Positions 43,001 to 51,787 of a stretch of 64,000 bases of DNA are shown one piece after another. A program made the translations under genes and the position numbers. This DNA is from Actinomadura rifamycini DSM 43936 (lineage in GTDB: Bacteria > Actinomycetota > Actinomycetes > Streptosporangiales > Streptosporangiaceae): assembly GCF_000425065.1 (NCBI RefSeq), contig NZ_KE384300.1, forward strand, positions 348,559 through 412,558. Reading direction: 5' to 3'. The notes below the pieces were generated by a model, which had not been told where the DNA came from, searched no databases, and saw only the letters and a list, made by a program, of their open reading frames with translations. Within the stretch, counting starts at the first letter, position 1, and every line of letters begins with the position of its first letter.

Positions 43001-43882
43001 GTGGGCCACCCCCCGAACTCGCCGTTCCCGCCGCCTCCGCCGCCCCCGCCCGGCGGGATGCCCCCGGGCGGGCCGCCGCCGGGCGGGCCGCCGCCCGGAC
43101 CGGGCGCGCCCTGGCAGGGCGGACCGCCGGTTCCGCCGCCGTCCGGTGGCCGGGGCCCCGGCGCGGGACTGGTGATCGCGCTCGTCGGCGGCGGGCTGGC
43201 GGTCGTCCTCGTCGCGGTCGCGGCGGTGGTGTTCGCGGTCCGCGGCGCCGGGGAGGAGGGCGGCGGCGGGGGCCGCGGCGGCGAGGTGCGGCTGCAGGTC
43301 GGCGACATCGTCGGCGGGGCGAAGGCCACTCCCGCCGAGGACGGCAGCCTCGCGATGGCCCGTCCCGGCGTCTCGGCCCCCGTCGTGGACATCTACACCG
43401 ACTTCGCCTGCCCGCACTGCGGCACCTTCGACAAGGCGAACGACCCGATGCTGAAGGAACTGGCCGTCGCCGGGGACGCCAAGGTCGTCTTCCACCCCAT
43501 GGTGATCTTCAACGAGTCCATGCAGCCGGCGTACGGCAACGCGCTGCGGGCGGCGTCCGCGCTGCGCTGCGTCGGGAACGGCGCGCGGTGGCTGTCGTAC
43601 CAGGACGCGCTCTACGAGCACCAGCCCGCGAACCTGCAGACCGAGGGGTACGCGGTCGGCGAGCTGGTGTCCGTCGGCGCCGAGGCGGGGGTCGCCGACG
43701 CCCGGTTCGAGGAGTGCGTGCGCGACCAGTGGTACGCGGGGGAGGTCAAGCGGGTCAGCCGGGGGTACGTCGACTCCGGGGTGGGCGGCACGCCGACCGT
43801 CCGGGTGAACGGCCGCACCCTCGACCAGGACGACATCGCCACGCCCGAGGCGCTCCGCGAAGCCATCGAGGCCGCCGCCTGA
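43001..43882 (+). CDS. DsbA-like thioredoxin-fold protein, membrane-anchored
   Basis: A 293-residue protein with a Pro/Gly-rich cytosolic N-terminus (about 1-60), one membrane helix (VIALVGGGLAVVLVAVAAVVF) and an extracytoplasmic DsbA/DsbG-like domain. The active site is CPHC in IYTDFACPHCGTFDK, and the cis-Pro loop is GGTPTVRVNG. It probably makes or shuffles disulfides in exported proteins. The GTG start has GAAGGAG 6 nt upstream. It is divergent from cobU. Confidence 0.9.
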   Translation: MGHPPNSPFPPPPPPPPGGMPPGGPPPGGPPPGPGAPWQGGPPVPPPSGGRGPGAGLVIALVGGGLAVVLVAVAAVVFAVRGAGEEGGGGGRGGEVRLQVGDIVGGAKATPAEDGSLAMARPGVSAPVVDIYTDFACPHCGTFDKANDPMLKELAVAGDAKVVFHPMVIFNESMQPAYGNALRAASALRCVGNGARWLSYQDALYEHQPANLQTEGYAVGELVSVGAEAGVADARFEECVRDQWYAGEVKRVSRGYVDSGVGGTPTVRVNGRTLDQDDIATPEALREAIEAAA

Positions 43883-43977
43883 CGGGTTACGCTCACGTCC
43901 ACGGCGGTGGATCACTGCGCGGGCACGGCGGCAGGGTACGGCGACAGGCAAGAGCGGCACGAGGGAGAGACGGCGCG

Positions 43978-44175
43978 ATGGCGTGGAGCTGGCGTTTGGA
44001 GACGGCCGACGGGCGCTCCGTGGGCGTGTCGGAGGAGACCTTCTCCACCCAGGCGGACGCGGAGAGCTGGCTGGGCGAGAACTGGCGGGCCCTGCTCGCC
44101 GGCGGCGCCGACAAGGTGACGCTGCTGGAGGGCGACACGGCCGTCTACGAGATGAGCCTGCACGAACCCGAGTGA
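43978..44175 (+). CDS. Small conserved hypothetical protein, 65 aa
   Basis: A 65-residue acidic protein (AWSWRLETADGRSVGVSEET, DAESWLGENWRALL, VTLLEGDTAVYEMSLH). ATG with GAGGGAGAG upstream, followed by a strong hairpin. I recall similar short Trp-rich proteins in streptomycetes, with no known function. No membrane or signal segment. Confidence 0.78.
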   Translation: MAWSWRLETADGRSVGVSEETFSTQADAESWLGENWRALLAGGADKVTLLEGDTAVYEMSLHEPE

Positions 44176-44190
44176 GCGGCGGGACGGCGA

Positions 44191-44230
44191 AGGGCCGCGG
44201 CCCCCGGGAGACCGGGAGCGCCGCGGCCCT
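44191..44230. terminator. Bidirectional hairpin between small gene and aldo/keto reductase
   Basis: An 11-bp perfect outer stem (AGGGCCGCGGC and complement) encloses a second inner repeat (CCCGG/CCGGG). It lies between convergent genes. Confidence 0.7.
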
Positions 44231-44248
44231 CGTGCGTGCGGCGGGGGC

Positions 44249-45250
44249 TCAGGGGCGGGTCTCGGGGCTGCGGGTCCGGGCCGGGTCGCGGATCACGACG
44301 GGGCCGAGCACGTCGTCGATCCGCTTGAGGACGTCCGCGTCCAGCTTCACCCCGGCGGCCTTCACGTTGTCGCGGACCTGCTCGGGGCGGCTCGCGCCCA
44401 CGATCGCCGCCGACACGTTCGGGTTCTGCAGGGTCCACGCGATCGCGAGCTGCGCCATCGACAGCCCGAGGTCGTCGGCGATCGGCCGCAGCTCCTGCAC
44501 CCGGGCCAGCAGGTCGTCGCTCAGGTAGCGCTTGATCATGTCGCTGCCGCCCTTGTCGTCGGTCGCCCGCGACCCCTCCGGCAGCGGCTGCCCCGGCTTG
44601 TACTTGCCGGTCAGCACGCCCTGCGCGATCGGCGACCACACGATCTGGCCGATGCCCTCCCGCTCGCACAGCGGGACGACCTCCTCCTCGATCACCCGCC
44701 ACAGCATCGAGTACTGCGGCTGGCTCGAGACGATCCGGTCGAAGCCCATCTCGTCGGCGATCTTCAGCGCCCGCTCGATCTCCTCGGCCCGCCACTCCGA
44801 CACGCCGACGTACAGGACCTTGCCCTGCCGGACGAGGTCGTCGAACGCGCGGAGCGTCTCCTCCAGCGGGGTCGCGTGGTCGAAGCGGTGCGCCTGGTAG
44901 AGGTCGACGTAGTCGGTGCCGAGCCGCCGCAGCGACCCGTTGACCGACTCCATGATGTGCTTGCGCGACAGGCCCCGGTCGTTCTGCCCGGGTCCGGTGG
45001 GCCAGAAGACCTTGGTGAAGATCTCCAGCCCCTCGCGGCGCTGCCCCTTCAGCGCCCGCCCGAGGACCTCCTCGGCGCGCGTGCCGGCGTAGACGTCGGC
45101 GGTGTCGAAGGTGGTGACGCCCTCGTCGAGCGCCGCGCGCACGCACGCGTTCGCGGCGTCCTCCTCGACCTGGGAACCGTGGGTGAGCCAGTTGCCGTAG
45201 GCGATCTCGCTGATCTTGAGACCGCTCCTGCCCAGGTGTCTGAACTCCAT
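44249..45250 (-). CDS. Aldo/keto reductase (KCNAB/YghZ-type)
   Basis: A 333-residue NADPH-dependent oxidoreductase with a TIM barrel. Catalytic residues are visible: Asp and Tyr in FDTADVYAG, Lys in IFTKVFWP, and His in LYQAHRFD. The NADP-binding end reads IVGASRPEQVRDN. The loop pattern WSPIAQGVLTGKY places it with the K+-channel-beta-like AKRs. The substrate is unknown. TAGGGT ends 7 nt before the chosen ATG, so it is probably leaderless. Confidence 0.92.
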   Translation of the reverse strand: MEFRHLGRSGLKISEIAYGNWLTHGSQVEEDAANACVRAALDEGVTTFDTADVYAGTRAEEVLGRALKGQRREGLEIFTKVFWPTGPGQNDRGLSRKHIMESVNGSLRRLGTDYVDLYQAHRFDHATPLEETLRAFDDLVRQGKVLYVGVSEWRAEEIERALKIADEMGFDRIVSSQPQYSMLWRVIEEEVVPLCEREGIGQIVWSPIAQGVLTGKYKPGQPLPEGSRATDDKGGSDMIKRYLSDDLLARVQELRPIADDLGLSMAQLAIAWTLQNPNVSAAIVGASRPEQVRDNVKAAGVKLDADVLKRIDDVLGPVVIRDPARTRSPETRP

Positions 45251-45257
45251 GCCCCAG

Positions 45258-45263
45258 ACCCTA
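45258..45263 (-). promoter_or_regulatory. Candidate -10 box (TAGGGT) of aldo/keto reductase gene
   Basis: TANNNT ends 7 nt before the ATG at 45250. It supports this start over the in-frame ATG at 45295. Confidence 0.5.
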
Positions 45264-45302
45264 GCCCGCCGGGCGTTCCGGCGGACGCGGGTCACCGGGC
45301 GG

Positions 45303-45878
45303 TCAGATCTTGTCCTTCTCGCCGATCTTCACCTGGGCGGCGGGGACGCGCAGCCGGCGGATCTGCATCGCGCGCATCGCCGCGTACATCCCGACGCCCT
45401 TGTGGCTCTCGTCCGGGTACCGCTCGGCCGCCAGCCGCTTGATGCCGCGGCTGAGCAGCAGGCCCTCGCCGAACACCGCGAGGAGCAGCAGCGGCGGCGC
45501 GAACAGGACCAGCAGGCGCGCCGCCGGGATCGGGACGAGGCTGAGCAGGACGATCGCGAACATCGCGTACATCAGGTACGAGCCGACCGTCCGGCGCGAG
45601 TCGACGTAGTTGCGGGCGAGCCGGCGCACGGGGCCCTTGTCGCGCTTGAGCAGGTACTTCTCGTCGCCCCGCTGCATCCCTTCGCGGGCCTTGACGCGCT
45701 CGGCGGCCTGCCGCTCCCGGACCTTCTTGTACGCCTCTTTGCGGTTCGACGGGGCGGTGATCGGCTGCCGGTTCCGCTTCTCGGCGTCCCGCCGCTTGGG
45801 CGTGGGACGGCCCTTTCCTCCCGGCTTTACTACCTGAGGAGGATTCGGAGGGGCTTCCTGGGTACGACGCTTGAACAC
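45303..45878 (-). CDS. DUF3043 membrane protein
   Basis: A 191-residue protein with a long Lys/Arg-rich cytosolic N-terminus (GRPTPKRRDAEKRNRQPI, DKGPVRRLARNYVDSRRTVG). Two membrane helices (YLMYAMFAIVLLSLVPIPA and LLVLFAPPLLLLAVFGEGLLL) and a basic C-terminal tail follow. This is the conserved actinobacterial DUF3043 family; function unknown. It is divergent from pspA. TAGGCT ends 6 nt before the GTG and there is no ribosome-binding site. Confidence 0.9.
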   Translation of the reverse strand: MFKRRTQEAPPNPPQVVKPGGKGRPTPKRRDAEKRNRQPITAPSNRKEAYKKVRERQAAERVKAREGMQRGDEKYLLKRDKGPVRRLARNYVDSRRTVGSYLMYAMFAIVLLSLVPIPAARLLVLFAPPLLLLAVFGEGLLLSRGIKRLAAERYPDESHKGVGMYAAMRAMQIRRLRVPAAQVKIGEKDKI

Positions 45879-45884
45879 GGGATC

Positions 45885-45890
45885 AGCCTA
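45885..45890 (-). promoter_or_regulatory. Candidate -10 box (TAGGCT) of DUF3043 gene
   Basis: TANNNT ends 6 nt before the GTG start, the same hexamer and spacing as at lipA. Confidence 0.5.
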
Positions 45891-46009
45891 CCGGCTGCGA
45901 ACGTCGTGACTGCCTCGCACGTTACCGCGTAGGGTGATAAGAACCCCACCAGTGGTCATTGAGCCCAGTTTGCGACTGAGCGACAGCACGAAGGGACCGG
46001 CGCCGCGCG

Positions 46010-46813
46010 ATGAGCGTGATGAAGCGAATGTCGATGATCTTCAAGGCCAAGGCGAACAAAGCCCTGGACCGGGCCGAGGATCCTCGCGAGACGCTCGACT
46101 ACTCCTACCAGCGACAGCTGGAGATGCTGCAGAAGGTCCGTCGGGGAGTCGCCGACGTCGCCACCTCCCGCAAGCGTCTCGAGCTGCAGATCAACCAGCT
46201 CGAACAGCAGCAGGAGAAGCTGACCGACCAGGGCCGCAAGGCGCTGCAGGTCGGCCGTGAGGACCTCGCCCGCACGGCGCTCGAGCGCCGCGCCGGGATC
46301 GAGGGCCAGTTGAACGACCTGCGTGCGCAGTACCAGCAGCTCCAGGGCGAGGAGGAGAAGCTCACGCTCGCCTCCCAGCGGCTGCAGGCCAAGGTCGACT
46401 CCTTCCGCACGCGCAAGGAGACCATCAAGGCCACCTACACCGCGGCCGAGGCGCAGACGAAGATCAACGAGGCGTTCTCCGGCATCTCCGAGGAGATGGG
46501 CGACGTCGGGCTGGCGATCCAGCGCGCCGAGGAGAAGACCGAGAACATGAAGGCCCGGGCCGGGGCGATCGACGAGCTCCTGGCGTCCGGCGCTCTGGAG
46601 GACTTCTCCGGTCCGAAGGACGACATCCAGGCCGAGCTGGACCGGATGGGTTCGAGCAGCGGCGTCGACCTGGAGCTGGAGCGCATGAAGGCCGAACTCG
46701 GCCAGGGGCCCGCTCCGAAGGAGCTGAACGAGGGCTCCCCGAGCGCGCAGCAGCAGCCGCAGGTGGACACCTCCAAGCAGGCGTGGCCGCAGCAGCCCGG
46801 GGGTGCCCAGTGA
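46010..46813 (+). CDS. pspA: Phage shock protein A/IM30 family protein
   Basis: An ESCRT-III-like coiled-coil protein that coats stressed inner membrane. The 267-residue protein starts with an amphipathic helix (KRMSMIFKAKANKALDRAED). Long coiled coils from about 30 to 215 follow, then a Gln/Pro-rich tail. It is the first gene of the operon pspA-pspAA-htpX-pspAB, a known actinobacterial arrangement. The start is ATG at 46010, but ATGs at 46019 and 46028 are also possible because the AAGGGA site is far upstream. Confidence 0.92.
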   Translation: MSVMKRMSMIFKAKANKALDRAEDPRETLDYSYQRQLEMLQKVRRGVADVATSRKRLELQINQLEQQQEKLTDQGRKALQVGREDLARTALERRAGIEGQLNDLRAQYQQLQGEEEKLTLASQRLQAKVDSFRTRKETIKATYTAAEAQTKINEAFSGISEEMGDVGLAIQRAEEKTENMKARAGAIDELLASGALEDFSGPKDDIQAELDRMGSSSGVDLELERMKAELGQGPAPKELNEGSPSAQQQPQVDTSKQAWPQQPGGAQ

Positions 46814-47088
46814 TCGTCCGGCTGATGGGCGAGGGGCAGCTGGACGTCGCCGCCGAGGATCTGACGGCGCTCAACGCGCTGGACGACGAGCTCGAGGCGG
46901 CGATCGAGTCGGGCGACGAGACGACGTTCCGGGCGGCGCTGGTCGCGCTGCTGGACAACGTCCGCAAGGTCGGCAAGCCGCTGCCCGCCGACAGCCTGGC
47001 GCCGTCGGAGCTGATCCTGCCGCCCGCGGACGCGCACATCGACGAGGTGCGGTCCATGCTGGGCGACGAGGGCCTGATTCCGGACTAG
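46810..47088 (+). CDS. pspAA: PspA-associated protein PspAA
   Basis: A 92-residue cytosolic protein of the PspAA domain family (VIVRLMGEGQLDVAAEDL, LNALDDELEAAIESGD, LPPADAHIDEVRSML). It starts at a GTG that overlaps the pspA stop (GTGA), so the two are translationally coupled. It is thought to act with PspA in the actinobacterial envelope-stress response. A 111-bp gap separates it from htpX. Confidence 0.88.
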   Translation: MIVRLMGEGQLDVAAEDLTALNALDDELEAAIESGDETTFRAALVALLDNVRKVGKPLPADSLAPSELILPPADAHIDEVRSMLGDEGLIPD

Positions 47089-47199
47089 TCGGGGAGAACG
47101 GGGAGCGATCACCCACAGCGAAAGGGACATCCGGCACAAAACACGCTGCTCGCGCGTTCTTCCTGGTGAACGGGGTTGACACCGGGGGGTGGTGAGCGC

Positions 47200-48117
47200 A
47201 TGGCCAGGACACGGTACGCGCCCGACAGGGGGCTGACGTCCCGCATGCTCATGACCATGTTCCTGCTGGGACTGGTCTATGTCGTCTTCGTTTCGGCGTT
47301 CTTCGTGCTGGCGCCGGAATGGGGCGCTTTCGCGCTGGCGGTCGCGGTGGTGTTCCTGCTCGCGCAGTACTTCTTCTCCGACCGGATGACGCTGTTCGCC
47401 ATGCACGGCCGGGTGGTGTCGCCGGAGCAGGCGCCGGAGCTGCACGGGGTGGTCGACCGGATCTGCGCGCTGTCGGACGCGCCCAAGCCCAAGGTCGCGA
47501 TCGCCGACACCGACGTGCCGAACGCGTTCGCCACGGGCCGGAACCAGAAGAAGGCCGTCGTCTGCGTCACCACCGGGCTGCTGCGCCGGCTCGACCCGGT
47601 GGAGCTGGAGGGCGTCCTCGCGCACGAGATGGCGCACGTCGCGCACCGGGACGTCGCGGTCATGACGATCGCGTCGTTCCTCGGTGTCTGCGCGGGCCTC
47701 ATCACCCGGTTCGGGCTGCAGTTCGGTCTGTGGGGCGGCTTCAACCGGCGGGGCAACGACCAGAACACCGGGCTCGTCCTGCTGGCCGTGGTGGGGGCGA
47801 GCGCGCTCGCCTACGCCATCAGCTTCCTGCTGACCCGCGCGCTGTCGCGGTACCGGGAGCTGTCGGCCGACCGGGCCGCCGCGCTGCTGACCGGGCGCCC
47901 GTCGGCGCTGGCGTCCGCGCTCACCAAGGTCAGCGGCGACATCGCCCGGATCCCGACGAACGACCTGCGGTCCGCGCAGCCGTTCAACGCGTTCTTCTTC
48001 ACCCCGGCGCTCGGGCGCGGGGCCAGCGTGGCGGCGCTGTTCGCCACGCACCCGCCGCTGGACAAGCGGCTCGCCCAGCTCGGCAAGATCTCCGACCAGC
48101 TCAGCAGGGGGGCCTGA
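47200..48117 (+). CDS. htpX: HtpX-like M48 membrane metalloprotease
   Basis: A 305-residue membrane protease for quality control of membrane proteins. Two N-terminal helices (MLMTMFLLGLVYVVFVSAFF and WGAFALAVAVVFLLAQYFF) are followed by the zinc motif HEMAHVAH. Two further helices and the third ligand Glu in YRELSADRAAA come next. FATHPPLDKRLAQL near the end is also typical. It is part of the psp operon. ATG at 47200 gives the conserved start ARTRYAPDRGLTSRM. Confidence 0.93.
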   Translation: MARTRYAPDRGLTSRMLMTMFLLGLVYVVFVSAFFVLAPEWGAFALAVAVVFLLAQYFFSDRMTLFAMHGRVVSPEQAPELHGVVDRICALSDAPKPKVAIADTDVPNAFATGRNQKKAVVCVTTGLLRRLDPVELEGVLAHEMAHVAHRDVAVMTIASFLGVCAGLITRFGLQFGLWGGFNRRGNDQNTGLVLLAVVGASALAYAISFLLTRALSRYRELSADRAAALLTGRPSALASALTKVSGDIARIPTNDLRSAQPFNAFFFTPALGRGASVAALFATHPPLDKRLAQLGKISDQLSRGA

Positions 48118-48118
48118 C

Positions 48119-48688
48119 GTGGGTTTTCTGGACGCGCTGCTCGGCCGGTCCAAGCCGGCCCGCCCCGACCTCGACCGGATGTTCGCGCTGTCCACCGCCG
48201 CCGTCACGCTGGAGGCCGCGACGGGGTTCGTCCCGACCGGCCTCGGCTCGGTGTGCTTCCGGGCGGCGGAGGGCGGCGCGTTCGCCCGCCTGCAGCAGGA
48301 CGTCCGGGAACTGCTGGACGCCGACGAGGGCCCGCCCGTCGCGCTGAGCAACGACTCCTACGGGTTCACGTGGCTGCTCGCCGAGCACCGCCCGGACGAG
48401 CTGCCCGACCTCGTCACCGACCTGCACGCGGTCAACGCGACCCTGGAGTCGAACGGGTTCGGCCCGCACCTGCTGTGCTCCCTGGCGGGCTTCCGCGGCC
48501 CGGACGGACGGCGGCTCGCGCTCGTCTACCTCTACAAGCGCGGCACCTTCTACCCGTTCGCCCCGCTTCCTGGCGACAAGCGGGACAACGCCCTCGAACT
48601 CCAGGTGCGGAGCGCGGTCGGCGCCGACCTGCCGTTCGAGGACGACCTGGGGCGCTGGTTCCCGGTCTGGGGCGCGCCCGGCCTGTGA
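48119..48688 (+). CDS. pspAB: PspA-associated protein PspAB
   Basis: A 189-residue cytosolic protein that starts GTG 1 nt after the htpX stop codon. It has the PspAB pattern: VGFLDALLGRSKPARPDLDR, GSVCFRAAEGGAFARLQQDV, SNDSYGFTWLLAEH and YKRGTFYPFAPLPGDKRDN. It completes the psp operon; its biochemical role is unknown. It is convergent with nadA. Confidence 0.88.
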   Translation: MGFLDALLGRSKPARPDLDRMFALSTAAVTLEAATGFVPTGLGSVCFRAAEGGAFARLQQDVRELLDADEGPPVALSNDSYGFTWLLAEHRPDELPDLVTDLHAVNATLESNGFGPHLLCSLAGFRGPDGRRLALVYLYKRGTFYPFAPLPGDKRDNALELQVRSAVGADLPFEDDLGRWFPVWGAPGL

Positions 48689-48761
48689 GCCCGCGGGGGC
48701 GGGGCGCGACGGCCCCGCCCGTCCGCGTGCTCCGGCGGCCGGTGCTCCGGCGGCGCGCCGG

Positions 48762-49916
48762 CTAGGGCAGCGCGAGCATCTGGTCGAGGGCCACGCGGGC
48801 GTAGTGCGCGGTCTCCTCGTCGACCCGGATGACGTTCTCGACCTCGTCGCGGGCGAGCGACTCCAGCGACCGCACGAGGTGCGGCAGGTCGATGCGGTTC
48901 ATCGTCGAGCAGTAGCAGACCGTCTTGTCCAGGAACATGACGTTCTTGTCCGGGTGGGCGTTCGCCAGCCGCCGGACGAGGTTCAGCTCCGTGCCCACCG
49001 CCCACGACGTCCCGGGCGCGGCCGCGTCGAGCGTCTTGATGATGAACTCCGTCGAGCCGATCAGGTCGGCGGACGTCACCACCTCGTGGCGGCACTCGGG
49101 GTGCACCAGCACGTTCACGCCCGGAACGCGCGCGCGGACGTCGTCCACGGACTCCTTGGTGAACCGGCCGTGCACCGAGCAGTGCCCGCGCCAAAGGATC
49201 ATCTTGGCGTCCCGCAGCTGTCCGTGCGTGAGGCCGCCCTCCTTGCGGTGCGGGCTGTAGACGACGCAGTCGTCCAGCGAGAAGCCCATCTCCAGGACGG
49301 CGGTGTTGCGGCCGAGGTGCTGGTCCGGCAGGAACAGGACCTTCTTGCCCTTCGCGTACGCCCAGTCGAGCGCGCGCCTGGCGTTGGACGACGTGCAGAC
49401 GACGCCGCCGTGCCGTCCGACGAACGCCTTGATGTCGGCCGAGGAGTTCATGTAGGTCACGGGGACCACGTCGTCGGCGACGCCCGCGTCCTCCAGGACG
49501 TCCCAGCAGTCCTCGACCTGGTCGAACGTGGCCATGTCCGCCATCGAGCACCCGGCGGCGAGGTCGGGCAGCACGACCCGCTGGTGGTCCGCGGTCAGGA
49601 TGTCGGCGGACTCCGCCATGAAGTGGACGCCGCAGAACACCACGTACGGGGCCTGCGGGCGGGCCGCGGCCTCGCGGGCGAGCTTGAACGAGTCGCCGGT
49701 GACGTCGGCGAACCGGATGACCTCGTCGCGCTGGTAGTGGTGGCCGAGCACGAACACGCGGTCGCCGAGCGCGGCCTTCGCGGCGGCCGCCCGCTCGACG
49801 AGGGCCGGGTCGGAGGCCGGCGGAAGCTCGCCGGGACAGTCCACGCCGCGCTCGCTGGCCGGGTCGGCGCCGCTGCCGAGCAGCAGCAGGGGCAGGTCGC
49901 GCACCGGTGTGCTCAC
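48762..49916 (-). CDS. nadA: Quinolinate synthase
   Basis: Condenses iminoaspartate with dihydroxyacetone phosphate to quinolinate, using a [4Fe-4S] cluster. The 384-residue protein has the cluster cysteines in VVFCGVHFMAE, HPECRHEV and TVCYCSTMN, and the substrate motifs LGHHYQRDEV and TYMNSSADIKA. The GTG start has GGAGGGAG 6 nt upstream. nadB and nadC do not follow. The upstream region carries a repeated CGATGTGACG element, a likely operator. Confidence 0.95.
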   Translation of the reverse strand: MSTPVRDLPLLLLGSGADPASERGVDCPGELPPASDPALVERAAAAKAALGDRVFVLGHHYQRDEVIRFADVTGDSFKLAREAAARPQAPYVVFCGVHFMAESADILTADHQRVVLPDLAAGCSMADMATFDQVEDCWDVLEDAGVADDVVPVTYMNSSADIKAFVGRHGGVVCTSSNARRALDWAYAKGKKVLFLPDQHLGRNTAVLEMGFSLDDCVVYSPHRKEGGLTHGQLRDAKMILWRGHCSVHGRFTKESVDDVRARVPGVNVLVHPECRHEVVTSADLIGSTEFIIKTLDAAAPGTSWAVGTELNLVRRLANAHPDKNVMFLDKTVCYCSTMNRIDLPHLVRSLESLARDEVENVIRVDEETAHYARVALDQMLALP

Positions 49917-49940
49917 GAGGATCTCCCTCCAGGCGACGAC

Positions 49941-50017
49941 ACTTATCGTCGATGTGACGACTAATGATGGCACATCCGGCGGGGTGCGCCGATGTGACGT
50001 AGGCCGATGTGACGTAG
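49941..50017. repeat. Repeated CGATGTGACG element, candidate operator
   Basis: Three direct copies of CGATGTGACG (49950-49959, 49990-49999, 50005-50014) and one inverted GATGTG (49971-49976) lie between nadA and erpA. The first copy sits inside an imperfect palindrome, TTATCGTC-N5-GACGACTAA. This suggests cooperative binding of a regulator of nadA and perhaps of erpA. I cannot name the regulator. Confidence 0.6.
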
Positions 50018-50166
50018 AACGCACACCCGCGGGATGTTCAAGACGGCCCGGAAGCGGAATGGCCTTGTGGCGAGGTACGTTGTCCTACGGGAAGGGGCGT
50101 ACGCGTCCTCACAGGACAAGCGGAAATCGCCGCAACGCGGCGCAGCGAGACCCGGGAGCTGAACAC

Positions 50167-50529
50167 ATGACGGTTTCAGGCGAGACCACGCAGGAGACCA
50201 CGCAGCAGGGCGTCGTCCTCACCGACGCCGCCGCGGAGAAGGCCAAGGGCCTGCTCGAGCAGGAGGGCCGTGACGACCTTGCGCTGCGTGTCGCCGTGCA
50301 GCCGGGCGGCTGCTCCGGCCTGATCTACCAGCTCTTCTTCGACGAGCGCGAGATGGACGGCGACCAGATCCAGGACTTCGACGGCCTGTCGGTGCGCGTC
50401 GACCGGATGAGCGCGCCGTACCTCACCGGCGCCACCATCGACTTCGTCGACAGCATCGAGAAGCAGGGCTTCACGATCGACAACCCGAACGCCTCGGGTT
50501 CCTGCGCCTGCGGCGACTCCTTCAACTGA
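50167..50529 (+). CDS. erpA: Iron-sulfur cluster insertion protein ErpA (A-type carrier)
   Basis: A 120-residue HesB/IscA-like protein that delivers iron-sulfur clusters. The three conserved cysteines are in QPGGCSGLIYQL and SGSCACGDSFN. Its neighbour nadA needs a [4Fe-4S] cluster. The ATG has GGGAG 8 nt upstream. A strong rho-independent terminator follows, so it is monocistronic. Confidence 0.93.
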   Translation: MTVSGETTQETTQQGVVLTDAAAEKAKGLLEQEGRDDLALRVAVQPGGCSGLIYQLFFDEREMDGDQIQDFDGLSVRVDRMSAPYLTGATIDFVDSIEKQGFTIDNPNASGSCACGDSFN

Positions 50530-50565
50530 GGCGTCCGCCGCACGGCAGAGGCGCGCGCGGCCTGA

Positions 50566-50610
50566 GGGACGGCGCGGACGGTCTTCGCGACCGTCCGCGC
50601 CGTCCCTTTT
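50566..50610 (+). terminator. Rho-independent terminator of erpA
   Basis: An 18-bp perfect stem (50566-50583 with 50589-50606) and TTCGC loop are followed by TTTT. It is the most canonical terminator in the window. Confidence 0.92.
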
Positions 50611-50713
50611 CGTTCGCCCGTCGAGGTGGCCGGCCGCCGCTGCAAGTAGGCTTTCCCAGTCTGAAAAAGCCGGTGAACCAGCCGGACGACGACCTCGACG
50701 AGGAGAGCGACGC

Positions 50714-51700
50714 GTGCGCATCGCCGTGACCGGTTCCATTGCGACCGACCATCTGATGACCTTCCCGGGAAGGTTCACCGACCAGCTCCTTCCCGACCAG
50801 CTCGATCGGGTGTCGCTGTCGTTCCTGGTGGACGAACTGGAGATCCGCCGCGGCGGCGTCGCCGCGAACATCTGCTTCGGGATGGGCAGCCTCGGCAAGG
50901 AGTCGATCCTGGTCGGCTCGGTCGGCGACGACTTCGCCGACTACCGCTCCTGGCTCGACCGGCACGGCGTCGACACCGCCTCGGTGCACGTGTCCGAGCT
51001 GCACCACACCGCCCGGTTCCTGTGCAACACCGACCAGGACCAGAACCAGATCGCCACGTTCTACGCGGGCGCGATGAGCGAGGCCCGCAGCATCGAGCTG
51101 CAGCCGGTCGCCGACCGCGTCGGCGGCCTCGACCTGGTGCTGGTCAGCCCGAACGACCCCGAGGCGATGCTGCGGCACACCGACGAGTGCCGCGCCCGCG
51201 GGATCCCGTTCGCCGCGGACCCGTCCCAGCAGCTCGCCCGGATGGACGGCCCGGACGTGCGCCGCCTCATCGACGGCGCCGCGTACCTGTTCACCAACGA
51301 GTACGAGAAGGCGCTCTGCGAGGAGAAGACCGGCTGGTCCGGCGAGGAGATCCTCTCCCGCGTCGGCGTCCGCGTCACCACCCTCGGCGCCAAGGGCGTC
51401 GTCATCGACCGGGAGGGCCGGGAGGGGGTCCACGTGCCGTGCGTCTCCGTCGCCTCCATCGTCGACCCGACCGGCGTGGGCGACGCGTTCCGCGCCGGCT
51501 TCCTGTCGGCCCTCGCCTGGAACCTGCCGCTGGAGCGCGCCGCGCAGGTCGGCAACGCCATCGCCGCGCACGCCCTCGAAGCCGCCGGGCCGCAGGAGTA
51601 CACGCTGTCCCGCCAGGCGTTCCTGGACCGCTTCGCCGCCGCCTACGGCCCGGAGGCGTCCGCCGAGGTGGCCCCGCACGTCACCTGCCCGAACCCGTAG
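50714..51700 (+). CDS. adoK: PfkB-family adenosine kinase
   Basis: Phosphorylates adenosine to AMP (purine salvage). The 328-residue protein has the PfkB-family motifs RRGGVAANICFGMGSLG and the C-terminal anion hole with the catalytic Asp in DPTGVGDAFRAGF. The whole chain follows the mycobacterial AdoK pattern (AVTGSIATDHLMTFPGRF, FAADPSQQLAR, AAYLFTNEYE), distinct from eukaryotic adenosine kinases. The GTG start has GAGGAGAG upstream. Confidence 0.9.
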   Translation: MRIAVTGSIATDHLMTFPGRFTDQLLPDQLDRVSLSFLVDELEIRRGGVAANICFGMGSLGKESILVGSVGDDFADYRSWLDRHGVDTASVHVSELHHTARFLCNTDQDQNQIATFYAGAMSEARSIELQPVADRVGGLDLVLVSPNDPEAMLRHTDECRARGIPFAADPSQQLARMDGPDVRRLIDGAAYLFTNEYEKALCEEKTGWSGEEILSRVGVRVTTLGAKGVVIDREGREGVHVPCVSVASIVDPTGVGDAFRAGFLSALAWNLPLERAAQVGNAIAAHALEAAGPQEYTLSRQAFLDRFAAAYGPEASAEVAPHVTCPNP

Positions 51701-51715
51701 CGTCCGCGCGCGACC

Positions 51716-51741
51716 GGCCGCGTCCCCGCGGGGGCGCGGCC
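51716..51741. terminator. Hairpin between adoK and tusA-like gene
   Basis: A 12-bp inverted repeat with one G-T wobble (GGCCGCGTCCCC with its partner) lies between convergent genes. Confidence 0.65.
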
Positions 51742-51787
51742 TTCGCGCGTCCGGGGGCGGGCCGGGACCGGCGCCCGGGCGGCGCGG

